Positions 11,080 through 23,100 of a stretch of DNA of 64,000 bases are shown one piece after another. The notes under the pieces are model-generated. The model was not told the DNA's origin, did no database searches, and saw only the letters and a program-made list of their open reading frames with translations. The stretch is taken from NCBI GenBank assembly GCA_013146195.2, contig CM028377.1, positions 69,754,614 through 69,818,613 of the forward strand. Direction: 5' to 3'. The position numbers and the translations under genes are program-made. The DNA is from Codonopsis lanceolata. Taxonomy: Eukaryota; Streptophyta; Magnoliopsida; Asterales; Campanulaceae. The number at the start of each line of letters is the position of its first letter. Within the stretch, counting starts at the first letter, position 1.

Positions 11080-11600
11080 TAACATTAATATTACTTTTAT
11101 TATTATTATTACTTGTTAATTTTAGTATTTATTTTATTATATTAATAATATTATTAATGTTATTTATAATATGAATATTATTATTTATATTATTATTATT
11201 GATTTTATTATTATTAATATTTTATTTTATTATTATAACATTGATATTAATATTACTTTTATTATGATTATTACTTATTATTATTACAATTAGTTTTACT
11301 ATATTCTTATTAATATTAATTTTTAGTATTATTGATAATAATAATAATTATTATTATTATATTTATTATTATTAATAGTATATTTATTATTATTATTTAA
11401 TTATTATTATTATTATTATTATTATTATAACATTTATCATTATTCGTATTATTATTTATTAATATTATTATAATTCATTTTATTATTATTATTTATTATA
11501 ATAATAATAATTATTATTATTACTTTCTGTTTTTATTATTATTTATTATAATAATAATAATTATTATTATTACTTTCTGTTTTTATTATTATTATTAAGA
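11031..11600. repeat. Long (ATT)n / A-T-only low-complexity block
   Basis: Almost 570 bases composed nearly only of A and T, mainly ATT and TAA triplets in both orientations. A roughly 50-base segment ending ATTATTATTACTTTCTG occurs twice in direct order at about 11480-11530 and 11531-11580. Confidence 0.85.
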
Positions 11601-11686
11601 ATGGTAATTTTGGAATATATAAAATTTCAACAAAAAAGATGACTCACATGTTCTTGAAAAGTAGAATTAAGCACTAGGCTTAGTGC

Positions 11687-12107
11687 TCGTTTGTTGCAGC
11701 TTATTTGGAGTGACTTTTGGCTTTTGGCTTTTGAAAAGTCATATTTAGAGTGTTTGTTTCAGCTTATAAGCCAAAAGCCAATAAGTGAGGTATAACACCC
11801 TTTATGCATGAAAAAGCTAAAGCCAAAAAGTCAAAATTTTGAGCTTTTTTGGTTTTTTTTAAGATAAAGACAACTATTTATTAATAAATATTTGATTATC
11901 CCCATTTCATCCTTTTATGAAATATACATAAAAATATGAATACTAATTTTGAAGTTTTTTTTTTTTAACAAAAAAATATAACAACTCATAAACAGCTTTT
12001 CAACATCTGGAACAAACAGTCTATCATGCAATCAGCCAAAAGCCATTCAGCCATCAGCTTAAGCTATCAGCCATAAGTCATAAGCCATCAGCCATAACAA
12101 ACGAGCC
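11687..12107. mobile_element. hAT-type MITE, copy 1
   Basis: Ends TCGTTTGTTGCAGCTTA and GCCATAACAAACGAGCC are inverted, and the element is flanked by CTTAGTGC on both sides (11679-11686 and 12108-12115), an 8-bp duplication as expected for hAT. It is full of palindromic phrases such as TTTTGGCTTTTGGC and CAGCCATAAGTC. A close second copy lies at 50958-51369 and a truncated one at 28958-29098. Non-coding. Confidence 0.75.
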
Positions 12108-13227
12108 CTTAGTGCTTATGACTTATAGCTTTACATGTGCTTTAAGTGGCTTGTACATGACTTATGACTTATCTTACCATAAGTGAAATCAAACGCTTCA
12201 AAAACAACTTATGATAAGTCATAAGTCGTAAGCATTTCCAGATAAGTCAAATCAAACATGCCGGCTCTCCAACCACACACACACACACAACAAAACAAAA
12301 ATAAAAGTTTAAGTAAATATTTACACAAATAATTAACAAACAAAACCTTAAAAAAAGTCTCTAAAACATTAGCTCTATTCGAAAAATGAGGATAAACTTC
12401 AAATTTCGATGCCTCTCCATCCACGAAAAATATCCAATGCAAATCAAACCAAATTACTATTGAAAACTCTAAATTTCATGAATACAAATTAATCAAATTC
12501 AAAGCTATTTAACGTTCCTCTTCTATTATCACCTTAAATCCTTTGAATATCATGTGCTCAAGAAAACGCGTGCTACTGTTGGTCTCCTCGATCTCGAGAT
12601 CCGAAAGTAAAAGGACAAATAATCGGCTTCCAAAAAAATGCATCAATATGGGTAATTAAGCCAACTAAACAACATACACGCCCAACAAAATTTTCATAAA
12701 ACCCATCAAGGAAATCATTTGCTATAAGAAATCAGAAACAAAATAATCTATAATTTACAGAATAAAAATCCTAACTTGTTAAAATTTAGGCATAATCTAT
12801 AAAAAAGAATCATAATAATCCATACCGATCAAGTACCAAAAATAAATAAATACGAAATCATTTTAATTGAAGGGTTAAAGAATCATCTTGTGTAAGAATT
12901 AGAGAAGATTGCTTAGGAAAGGCAACTGATGGAAGCGATAAAGGGGAGAGCTGATTATTATTCCTTCAAGTAAGCGGATATTTCTTGAAAAGGAGGGAGA
13001 GGGGCACAGAAAGAGTGGGGAGGGAGAAAGATCGGCAATAAGAAGTAGGGGGAGTTGGAGAGAGAGGGAGAGTTGCACAACTGCCATTTTCACATGTGAA
13101 GGTGAGATTAAATAGTGACCGTAGAATCTCGGTAAAACAGTACGTCTTGACCATTACTTAGCTATAGTCAATTGTATATTTGCGAGTATGAGTTGTATTG
13201 TATTATAGATTATTTGAATGGAATTGA
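12108..13227. other. Unassigned DNA
   Basis: The first 120 bases are again rich in ATAAGTCATAAG-type palindromes, perhaps a second broken MITE. A GC-richer purine-rich patch at 12900-13090 gives overlapping open frames on the minus strand without recognisable motifs; it could be a captured or decayed gene fragment. No gene is called. Confidence 0.35.
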
Positions 13228-13858
13228 GGGTGTGTTCGACAACACCTATTTAATGACTTGGAATTGAAATTGGAGCCTCCAAAACCAATTCCATTGTTTG
13301 GGAACACAATTAAAGTTTTTGAATTGAAATTGAATTACAAATCCAAATGACTCAATTCCATAAAATTAACTCTATACTAAAACCTAATAATTTGAATTCA
13401 AAATTTTGTTCATTTTTTATTCTATTACTTTACACAATAACTTGCCCTTTTTTTACCACCACCACAATTTCCGACCACCATTGTCGATCGTCTCCTCCGG
13501 CCAACACCCCCGATCGCCACCAACTCCGACATCTACCACCGTCATTAACCACCACCATTATATGTTATTTATTTTAAAAATATAAAGAGTTAATATTTTT
13601 GTTGTTAATTAGCAAGGTTTGAATCTTTGCCATTTAATTTAAATAATTAAATACCACTACCACTAGACTAGACTAGACTAGAAATTTGACAAATTATTGC
13701 AATCTTATTTAAGTATAATCTAAAATTAAAATTGAATTTCACACGTTATCTAAACCATGAAATTGTTATGATTTTGAAAGTAAATTCCACATTATTTACA
13801 TTCTATAGAATTTGAATGTTTATAGAATTAAAAAATGATGTATTCAAACAGACCCTAG
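13228..13858. mobile_element. Probable hAT-type non-autonomous element
   Basis: Left end GGGTGTGTTCGA and right end TCAAACAGACCC form an inverted pair of the hAT type. Internal sub-terminal phrases such as TGGAATTGAAATTG and AATTGAATTTC face each other. The middle (13430-13570) is a GC-richer, CACC-rich patch that may be captured DNA. No matching TSD was found. Confidence 0.45.
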
Positions 13859-14014
13859 GAGAATATTAAACTTTATGAGATATATTTTTTCCTTTTGCAA
13901 AAATTAATGAATCCTTTTAATTTGTCTATCATTATTAATTTATTCATTTGCTATGAACTGATACTATCAAAATGTATGCTTTTTTTATTCTAAAAATGTA
14001 GGTTTCTTTTTTTA

Positions 14015-14016
<2 letters not shown>

Positions 14017-14080
<64 letters not shown>
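14017..14080. repeat. (AT)n microsatellite with palindromic flanks
   Basis: Alternating A and T, flanked by TTTATGAT at the left and ATCATAAA at the right, so the whole block can form one long hairpin. Confidence 0.9.
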
Positions 14081-14082
<2 letters not shown>

Positions 14083-16049
14083 TAAATGTTGGGACAATTA
14101 TGTAAATTAGCAATTGTGGGTGCAAGCAAAAAAGGTTAACTTTCATAAAATTATTTCAACATAATTATATATACTTTGAGGGTGTGTTTGGCTGCATCGT
14201 TTTTGAATTACGACAACGTTTTGAAATGGTTGAATTATAATTAAGATACTCGTAGACTCGTAGTCGTAGATGCCAATCATTTAGTTTGCTTGCTAATAAT
14301 TTAAGGGTGGTAAACAAGGATGGAGTCATGGAGCTACTGCTTGCATACCCAGGATTTATTTTATTTTATTTTAGTAGATGAAGTTAATTTGCAAAGTGCA
14401 AGGGGCCTAAACGAGGGGGTCAAAGTGTAACACTCTCTCTCTCTCTCTCACGCAATGCTACCTTTTAGACCTAAACGGAGACAGCCTTCTCACCTTTTTA
14501 ATCTCTCCGGCGTTGTCAATCTCCACTGAAGTCGGTGGTTCGTGGGTTTCTGGAGTGGTTTGGCCAAAGGCATAAAGATATTATGAACCGTTGTAAGTTG
14601 GTTTGATTTGGTTTGATTTACGTCAAAAACATAGTTAAATCACTTTCATCCGTTCCAAAATTTTCAAATTAAAACAAACTGAATAAGGCTTGTGACCGAA
14701 CCAAACAACTCGGGTTGGTTCGATTTTGAGGTTCAAATAATTTTTTTATCAACTTAGCTAACATTAAAAATGAAGCAATTGAGATTTTAATTGGTTATTA
14801 ACACCAAATATTAAAAAAAAATATTTTAAAAGTAAAATATCATACATAAAATAAGAATGCTTACAGTTGACCCTCACAATGTCAAACACTTGGGGTCGGG
14901 GATGGATCGATATTCCTATGGACTATAATAGTTGCTTAAAAATAACACTTAATTACATAAAACTACTCTTTAAGTTTGTGTAACAATTTTGGTTGTAAAT
15001 AGTTTTGTTTAAGTAACAAGGTTTTTAGCGGAATTTGTAATTACATCGTGATTAAAAAGTGTTAAAAACAACTTATAATCTTATTTTGTGTAAGAAACTA
15101 TATATCTGGAGATCAATATGAGAAAGGTTAGTTGTTAGTAAAGTGTGCAATCAAATCATTCAGATAAATATATAAGTAGTATGCAATTAAAGTAAAGAGC
15201 AAGTGATATAGATATTTGACATAGAGATTTAAGGTGGTTCGGATTTCATATCCTACATCAATCCCTCACAGCCCTCTTGACTACTGTAAGACAATAATCC
15301 ACTATATTTCAATAAATAGACAAACTATTGAAGTCAAAATAATTCTCTTGATTCTTTCTCAACTAGTTGGACACCTAACTAGGTTCTACACTTTACAACT
15401 TAAACATGAGGAGCAAAAAGGAAAGCTTCTATAAATTGATATTCTTCTTCTTATTCGAATTGAGAACACATAATATGAGTGCTAATGTATCTCATGTATT
15501 CTCTATATTTCTTCGTAGAAATCAACTTCTTATATACGCAACTCTTGGGGAAAACTTATTGTCGTGCAACGGTTAGATTTGCAACTTGTTTTATCCACTT
15601 GCTTTGTCACTTACACCATGTTATTACCGTTGTCTCAAAAAGACATTTGTGTCTCACAGTTGTTTATTGCCCTAACTATGGTTTCTCTGAATGATAGTAT
15701 TCTTGAAAGTCTGTTTTACCCTCGAGTATGATTGTTATGATAAGGTTAGTCATTCTTTAACATGCAGTTTGAAGAACAAGTGAACAGCTATGTTTTTTAA
15801 ATCATATTTGTTACAATAAGATGAAACAACTAAACAACTATGATCATTTTTTTTTTGATACAAAAACTCTTTATACAATGATGCTATCAAGAGTGGGGTG
15901 AATTTAACCTAAATAACACCATCAAAACTTATAATTTAACATAAACTTCTCTTGCAAATTTCAAATTCAAAATTAACACAAAAATGAAGAAAAAAAAAGG
16001 TGGCCAATAAAATTATTATTGGTTGGGTTTAGTAACTGCAATATGTATA

Positions 16050-16085
<36 letters not shown>

Positions 16086-16350
16086 CATAATCTAGATTGT
16101 GCATACAATATGATTCAATAACTCAGAATATTCAATTAAAAAATTATGATATATATTATATATATAGTAAATCAATATATATAGGTTTGGTACAGTTTAG
16201 TTTGGTTCGATTTTAAAAACCGCAAGACAAATTGATGTGTTTTATAATTTTTGAAACCGAACCGTCTTAGTCTAAAACAAGCCAAACCAAATCAAACCAA
16301 ACCAACTGATTCGGTGGTTCCACAATTTCGGCTTACACCCCTAATTTGTG
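14081..16350. other. Composite of old insertions, no gene
   Basis: Positions 14590-14730 (GGTTTGATTTGG, GGTTGGTTCGATTTT) and 16185-16345 (GGTTCGATTTTAAAAACCG, CAAACCAAATCAAACC) look like opposite ends of an element of the type that ends in CGGCTTACACCCCTAA. Between them, 15225-15700 (AAGGTGGTTCGGATTTCATA, CAATCCCTCACAG) resembles non-coding DNA next to plant LTRs. Short open frames at 15234-15694 show no family motif. Confidence 0.3.
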
Positions 16351-16802
16351 AGAGGTGAAGAATTATATACAGTCTTCCTAAACTGTATACTAGTTTAATT
16401 AGAAATCTTTGTTCTTTTAAATTTGCGTTATATTATTATTAAAGCTAATTAGTCGCCATTTGCAATTACTTTTTTCTTAATGGTGCTTAGCATTGTCTCA
16501 ACCAAAAATCGATATTTATAACTGGTGTAAACTCACAAATGTGTAGACCTCATCGCATGCAATAAGACATAAAAGTCATTATATGTTACAGAATTTAATT
16601 TTTGAGTTTTGGTTCGAAGATCAATGTAGTACTCCGTACTTCTTTAGAGGAAAACTTCGGAAATTCTTTGATTTCATCCTTTGAAAAATAATTTGCAAAT
16701 TTTGGTTAAGAACTTACAAGAATTTGTCGCAGATTGTTTTGTAACATATAGCTAATAAAGTAATAAGTGAAACTTCATCCTTTGAGAATGTAAGAGTAAG
16801 GT

Positions 16803-17250
16803 CTCGTTTGGAAAATATAATTTTTTAATACGTAACGTTTTTAAAATACAGTGTTTTCAAAACACGGTTTTTTTTTTCTTCTTATAAACACGTTTGTGAA
16901 ACTATTTTAAAATATTATTATCATAGTATTTGTTTGGTGGAGAGTTTTGACCAAAATACTATAAAAAATGCAGTGTTTTCTTTTTAAAAATGTTTCAATG
17001 CTCTAAACGAGGTCATAAATAGATTAGTTGTAAAAATAGCGTTTTGAAATAATTTTTCAAACGTGTTTACAAGAAAAAATCTTTGTTTTAAAAACGCTGC
17101 ACTAAACGAGGTCATAAACAGACTAATAGTAAACGCAACATATTTTTAAAAGGCTCCAAATTGAAACATTTTAAAACGATGTATTCTGAACATTTTAAAA
17201 GAGAAAATGTTATATTTGACGCTTTACCAAACAAGCACATCATTGACATG
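16803..17250. mobile_element. Cluster of hAT-type MITE copies
   Basis: The left end reads GTCTCGTTTGGAAAATA. Right-end-like phrases CTAAACGAGGTCATAAA occur twice in direct order at about 16996 and 17103, and TTTACCAAACAAGCAC closes the cluster at about 17222-17237. The ends resemble the element at 60663-60945. Two overlapping or nested copies are likely. Confidence 0.5.
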
Positions 17251-17369
17251 TTATTGTTGATTCCCATTTCCCAACCGAGTGATGTGGACACATTTTGAAT
17301 AAATATCTTACCATTTTCAATTTATCAGATGTTATTTTTGAGTATAAAGTACTTGAAATAAAATTAATA

Positions 17370-17650
17370 CTTCATGTTCCAAAATATATATCGTTTTGGA
17401 GTTTTTCACACAGATCAAATAAACATATTACAGTACAAAAACTAAACTACCCTTATTTACTTTACCCCAAACAATAATGATGTGTTTTTTGATACTCTTA
17501 CCTAAAAAATCAAACACAAGTTACGAAGTTAATAAATATGGGTAAAATTAGAAAAAAAAATAAAAAAAGTTTATTGAAAATTGTAAAGTGACATCTATTT
17601 TGGAACAAAAAATCTCTCAAAAAATAACATATATTATGGAACGAAGGAAA
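17370..17650. mobile_element. Stowaway-like MITE, copy B
   Basis: Left end CTTCATGTTCCAAAATATAT and right end ATATATTATGGAACGAAGGA are inverted and flanked by TA. It shares AAAATTGTAAAGTGACATCT and TTTTGGAACAAAAAA with copy A at 6791-7055. Confidence 0.7.
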
Positions 17651-19104
17651 TACTAAATATTGAATTAATTTAATGAATTACTAAATAAATTATTAAAAAC
17701 GGTTCGTATGTTTGGTAATTTTGAAATATATGCTTTAATGCCAAGTTTAAGGACGTGTTTGTAAGAGTACAAGAAATTTTTTTTTGTTGAGAACGGCATA
17801 TGGTTCGGCACGGATTGTTGGGTTTTGAACAACGGCGACCGCATCATCATGGTGCAAGGTGACCGCCTTATAAGGATGTTTTATGTACTGAGCTACTACC
17901 AAATAAGCGGCAGCCTTATGTTGTGTAAGGTGATCGCCTTGTCTCGTCGAGCAGTTTTTGTAGGTTTTTTTATTTAATGGTTTTAATGTTTGGTATTGTA
18001 TTCATATATATACTTATATCTCTAAAACGTTTTTAAAAGAGTTGACATAATAAAATTTCGATAGTCTGTTGACTTTAATCTCTCTCTCTTTTCTTTGTAA
18101 TTGATTTTGTTATACTCTGTTAATTTGTTTGCAAAGTTTTCCGTTGTGCACAATATTTTTAGAGTATGTCTCCTATAAGAACTATTTTATAGATCTTAAT
18201 TCGTAAAACGGAACATAATCCTCTTACAAATCAATCCACTAATACACAATGAGTTAAATTAAAAGGATTCGTCTTACATATAATACACGTTAAACTGTTT
18301 TTACGAAGTTGTTGCCTTTTTTTAATGTTAAAATCCACTCTCCAAGCATGTAACAAGAGACATTTTTTTTTTGGGTATAAATATCATAACTTGTACGAAT
18401 ACTTGTCTTATTGAATTCTTGATATTACCACCGAAAACAATTTCGTTAAGACATTACTAAAGAATCTTTGGAGAAATAAGTTTTTTTCGAAATATAGAAG
18501 AAACCTTAGAGAGCCTTAAATCATAATTCACAATATTTGTCATACGCTTTTGAGGATACACAATATGTTGTTATAGCTCTGTACCTCTCATTTCTCAACC
18601 ACACGGCGAGAGACCATTCAATTTAGTTACCATTTTTGAAAATATATTTTACTGAATAAGAAGAAAAATAAATATGTTTCATTACGAAATTACAAGCAAG
18701 AAATCTTAAACACGAATATTTTTATTCTAATGCTCTTTCATACTGTGCAGACACGTGTGTTCGAAAAGGATCTACAAATAAATATCTTACCAATTTTCAT
18801 GATTATTCTAAAAAAAATTAAACTTTTGTGTTTTCAAAATTATGCAATGAAGAAAAATGCAAGTTATGACACAAATTTCATATTTCAATCATCGAGGACA
18901 CAAGGGTCTTCTTGCAAAATATTTCCTAGTAGTAGTAGGAGTAGAAGATTAAGAGTAGTATTTAAGGTTGCTACTACATTTTTAGCAAATTAGCATCTGA
19001 TAAGGGAAACCTCTTTTGTCCCTTTTCAATTCTAAGACTTATTGGCGAGAGAGAGAGAGAGAGAGAGTTGTGCGCGCGATAGAAAGTGTGCGTTACTGTG
19101 TGCC
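17651..19104. other. Upstream flank of the TEL gene
   Basis: No gene seen. A degenerate dispersed repeat lies at about 18160-18290 (TCTTAATTCGTAAAACGGA, GATTCGTCTTAC). A (GA)n run occurs at about 19045-19068, just before the presumed core promoter; GA-rich tracts are common at plant promoters. Confidence 0.45.
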
Positions 19105-19110
19105 TATAAA
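19105..19110 (+). promoter_or_regulatory. Candidate TATA box of the TEL gene
   Basis: TATAAA in the context TGCCTATAAAGAGTTCG, about 320 bases before the start codon. A transcript starting some 30 bases downstream would have a leader of about 290 bases. The choice is uncertain because an (AT)n tract follows at 19148-19192. Confidence 0.35.
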
Positions 19111-19120
19111 GAGTTCGTTC

Positions 19121-19160
19121 AGAGAGAGAAACTGATATATACACACACATATATATATAT

Positions 19161-19195
<35 letters not shown>

Positions 19196-19212
19196 AGAGA
19201 GAGAAACTGATA
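19121..19212 (+). repeat. Direct repeat flanking an (AT)n tract in the TEL leader
   Basis: The 17-base sequence AGAGAGAGAAACTGATA occurs at 19121-19137 and again at 19196-19212, exactly repeated. Between them lie ACACACACAT and an imperfect (AT)n tract. If transcription starts near 19135 the second copy is in the 5' UTR. Confidence 0.8.
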
Positions 19213-19281
19213 CATACTTAACATCATTTAGAGTCTGGAGAGAAAAACAAATTCGTACTGTAAAACTCGGGAAGCGAAGCG

Positions 19282-19335
19282 ATGGAATATAACGACAGCC
19301 GGCGAACCACCTTCCAATTTATTTCTTCTTTCTAG
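19282..19335 (+). CDS. Upstream ORF in the TEL leader, 17 codons
   Basis: An ATG in the context GCGATGG opens a 17-codon frame (start residues MEYNDSRR) that ends at TAG 90 bases before the main start codon. The G at +4 is favourable and the -3 base is G, so a scanning ribosome may well use it. It is the only ATG I see between about 19140 and the main start. Such uORFs often lower translation of plant regulatory genes. Whether it is translated depends on the true transcription start. Confidence 0.4.
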   Translation: MEYNDSRRTTFQFISSF

Positions 19336-19425
19336 TACAACCACAAACCCTTTTTATTAATCTCTCTTTCTTTCTTCGGATTGGACCCTGTCAATATTTT
19401 CTTGATTTTCCGGCAAAACCCCACC

Positions 19426-20116
19426 ATGGCTGACACTGGCTTTCCCGGCGGTTTAGACCCAAGGGCAGCAGAATTCCGGCCAACATACCCTTACAACTAC
19501 AACAATCACAACCAATTATTACCCTTCAGTCAGCCGCAAATTTACTATTCATACCCTTGTCACCATCCTTACCCCCATTTCACGGTACCACCACCACAAC
19601 CTGCGTACGTTAGCTCGGAACCCCCGCCTCTTCCGCCAACGCTACCGCCACCATCGACAACCCCATCAAGGACGCTCCTCATCAGCTCGGTCCCACCCGA
19701 TGTGAGCGAATCGACTGTTAGGAGAGAATTGGAGGTTTTCGGAGACGTAAGGGCCGTACAGATGGAAAGAGTGAGCGACGGAATCGTGACCGTCCACTTT
19801 TACGACTTGAGAAACGCCAAGGAAGCGTTGGTTGAGATTCAAAACCAGCACATGCAGCAGCAGTTTAGACTGAGGCTCCACTTCGAAGCCGCGCTGACTC
19901 ACAATTCTCTTTCACCTTACGGCCCGTCTAATATTTTTCTACCGCCTGTCCCTCCTCCGGCGCGTGGGCTCATCTCCGGCCACGCCGTGTGGGCCCAGTT
20001 TATTTTCCCGGTCACCAATGGATTACCCCATGGACACAACCAGGGTACAATTGTCATTTTCAACTTAGACCAAGACGTCTCCGCTGCTACCCTCAGAGAA
20101 ATATTTGAAGCCTTTG
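19426..20116 (+). CDS. TEL: TEL exon 1: N-terminus, RRM1 and first half of RRM2
   Basis: Residues 1-230 plus one base of codon 231. The donor is TTTG|GTACGT. Intron 1 (20117-20630, 514 bp) ends in a TC-rich tract and GAAG. Reading on past the donor gives a hydrophobic tail and a stop at 20169, so the splice is required to complete RRM2. Confidence 0.92.
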
Positions 20117-23100
20117 GTACGTCTTTTATTCATACATTCCTACTATATATTTATATCAATTACCCTTGAAAGCAAAAACTTTGGAAAGATACGCAAGACT
20201 GATCTCTCCATCCCGTTCGGTAAGATGATCTTAACGGAAATCTACTCTTACCTTACATGTGTGTTTCCTTAATTTTTTTTTCTTGAGTTCGGGTCACCTT
20301 ATGTGCACAAGGTCTTGGAGCGCTGCCCTAAACTTAATTTATTCGTTAGAGCAGGGATACATAAGATCTAGATACTGTATTTTGTATTTTAAGTTTAAAT
20401 ACAGTATTTTAACTTAATACTGTATTTTGTAAGCCAGTTAAATGGGGGCTAACAATTTTTGGGCATTTTGTGGGATTTGATAGGTCATTATCTCTACCAT
20501 TTGTTTCAAATCTTTATGATGTTGATTTATTATATGCTCTTTTTGGCATGGCTTTATGGGTTGTTGGCAATCATTTTGACATTCTCTCTCTTTCTCTCTT
20601 TGTTTCTGATATTTGGGTTTGAATTTGAAGGGCCAATTAAGGAATTGAGGGAGACTCCATTGAAGAGGCATCAAAGGTTTATAGAGTTTTATGACATAAG
20701 GAATGCAGACAAGGCGTTGGAGGAAATGAATTCTAAAGAAATTTGTGGTAAAAATGTTGTGGTTGAATTTAGTAGGCCCGGTGGACATAGCAAGAGATTT
20801 TCAAGAATTGCGCTTAATCATACTATGAACAGTTTACCACGGCCGCCTCTTCCACTGCCACTGCCAATGACGCCGTCGCCTTGTAAATATCCGGGGAATG
20901 ACCCTACTCACCGGCCTTCTACAAGGTATTATTACAATCCTCAAGCCCAAGTTTTCTCCAAGAAGGGTGATGTGAATAGTGGGAGAAATAGAAGTGTGGT
21001 GGATCAATTCGAGTCTGGGTTCGGGAATGGAATTATGGTGTGTAATTCAAAGAAAAGTGGGAAAAAGAGTCATGGTACCTCATCTGTTGCTAGTAGTACA
21101 GGTAGTATGAAGCAGTATAATACTAGAGGTGGGGGCGGGAGTAGGCCATGGAAGGGGTCAAGGCAAGCAAAAGATAAGTTTGACCCAAGGTTCTTGATCA
21201 ATGAAGATGGGATTATGTTGGAATCTAATTGCAGGGATTCTAGAACTACAGTTATGATCAAAAACATTCCCAACAAGTACAGGTCTGTTCTTTTCTTCCT
21301 TTAGCTATTAAACCTCTTATTTCATACTAGTATTTGGACAGAACTAATGAAGGAGGAGGATTTATGTATTCCGCAACATATAATCGTGGTAATTAGTAAA
21401 TGCGAATGATTTATCCGATGCTGTCGTCTTTGTTAGTTTCAATGAAATTGCTAATAAATTTTTTTTTTCCAATAACTGATCTACAAATAATTTTTCTTTA
21501 CTTATGTTTTCATTGTTGACCAAAAATATTACAAGACAATCCGGGTATTTGGGCACAACTTATTTACATATTCTTTTTTTTTTACATATTCATTGTTACC
21601 AATAAGTATACTTGTAGTTATTTAATGTCTTTTTAATGTTATTTTAAATAACATTATTTGTTGTGCTTCAAATTTGATCAGGCCAAATAACGTTTGCATA
21701 TTATATATATATATGCATATATGGTATTTTTAACACAGTAAGTAACTTGAAGGGGTCGAGTCACGGATATTCGTTTTATAAAAAATACCCATAAGACATT
21801 TTTTGTAAGCTTTTACCATATTTTTAGGCATAAATTTAGGAATGACGGAGTTGGAGTATTTTATGTAAGAGATACCTCTTTGATCCCATTCACCATGTGG
21901 GTTGTGTTGCAAAAGGAGAGTTCTATGTTACAAATTAAGATATGTAGGACGGTTATGTTTTAAAACTCATTTTAAGGATGGAGCAACCATTGGAGGGTGA
22001 TTTTGCTTCATAATTGGTGCTTCAAAGAACCTTTTAGATGTGCAGTAAAATAATTGACAGGATAGAATATGTGATTTTAATAGTGTGTTGTGAATTGGGA
22101 TGGATGCAGTCAGAAGCTATTGCTGAATATGCTGGACAACCACTGCATTCACTGTAACGAGCAGATAGCCGATGGCGATGATCAGCCCTTGTCCTCCTAC
22201 GACTTTGTTTACCTCCCCATTGATTTCATGTAAGTTTTCTTTTCCACTTTCTTCCTAATCTATTTTAATCCCTTGGTAGCTTTTTCGCTTGAGCACTTAA
22301 ACATCACCACAGGAATCTTTTAAGAGACCGTTTGATATATAGATTAAGAGATCAATATATATCAAATCTTCTTAATTTAAATTACGAGGAATCTGTTTTC
22401 AAGTTGATAACAATTCTGTTGTTTATCAATAACAGCTGCGCTAAATTAAGACATAAACTATAAGCTTAATTTAGTGAGCCACCAATGGAACAATCACTCG
22501 TCCTATAATTGTCCCACTTTTATTTTTGTTAGTCTAATTTAAATTGAAATTTTAAACTTATAAACTTACATCAATTTTCAAATATTCAACTTTTCTTTTA
22601 ACAAAAAAACTTGTTGCTTTTATAATATCACCCATCCACAAAAGGTCATGCTATTAAATAATTTATATCCTCTTTTCGCCATCCAAAGAGTTAATAATAT
22701 CTGAAGAATATAAAATTAGTTTTTCCGTTCATCATAATTACAATAATATTGGAGTATTAACTAGTTTTATACCCGTGCGTTAAACGCACGGCCATATAAT
22801 TTTTCAATCAACTTATTCTCAAGCGAAACAAAGAAGAAAAACAAATTTTCAAAAAAAATATATATATATTATTGGAGGCAACTACTTTCGATAAAAAAAA
22901 TTGTTGTTTTGATTTAAAAATTAGAAACTTGTATATTTAAGATCTGAAAAAATAGTCATTTTTTTAAAAAAACAAATAATACTTTGTCCTTCACTAAATC
23001 TTAATTGTAGCAATAATTTTAAAAATAGTTGTAAACTTAGCATTGTTATAAATTAAAATATGGTGAATATATGGTCATATAGTTTTTTTAAAAACAATTA

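Noticed and set aside
12209..13154. Possible minus-strand gene from GC-richer patch
   Set aside because: Frames overlap, no conserved domain, no consistent splice sites.
13944..14129. Open frame with a long alternating Tyr-Ile run
   Set aside because: Translation of the (AT)n microsatellite.
15234..15694. Two short plus-strand open frames
   Set aside because: No family motif; the region resembles non-coding LTR-adjacent DNA.
20438..20788. Minus-strand frame of 116 codons opposite TEL exon 2
   Set aside because: Shadow of the real exon and intron on the plus strand.
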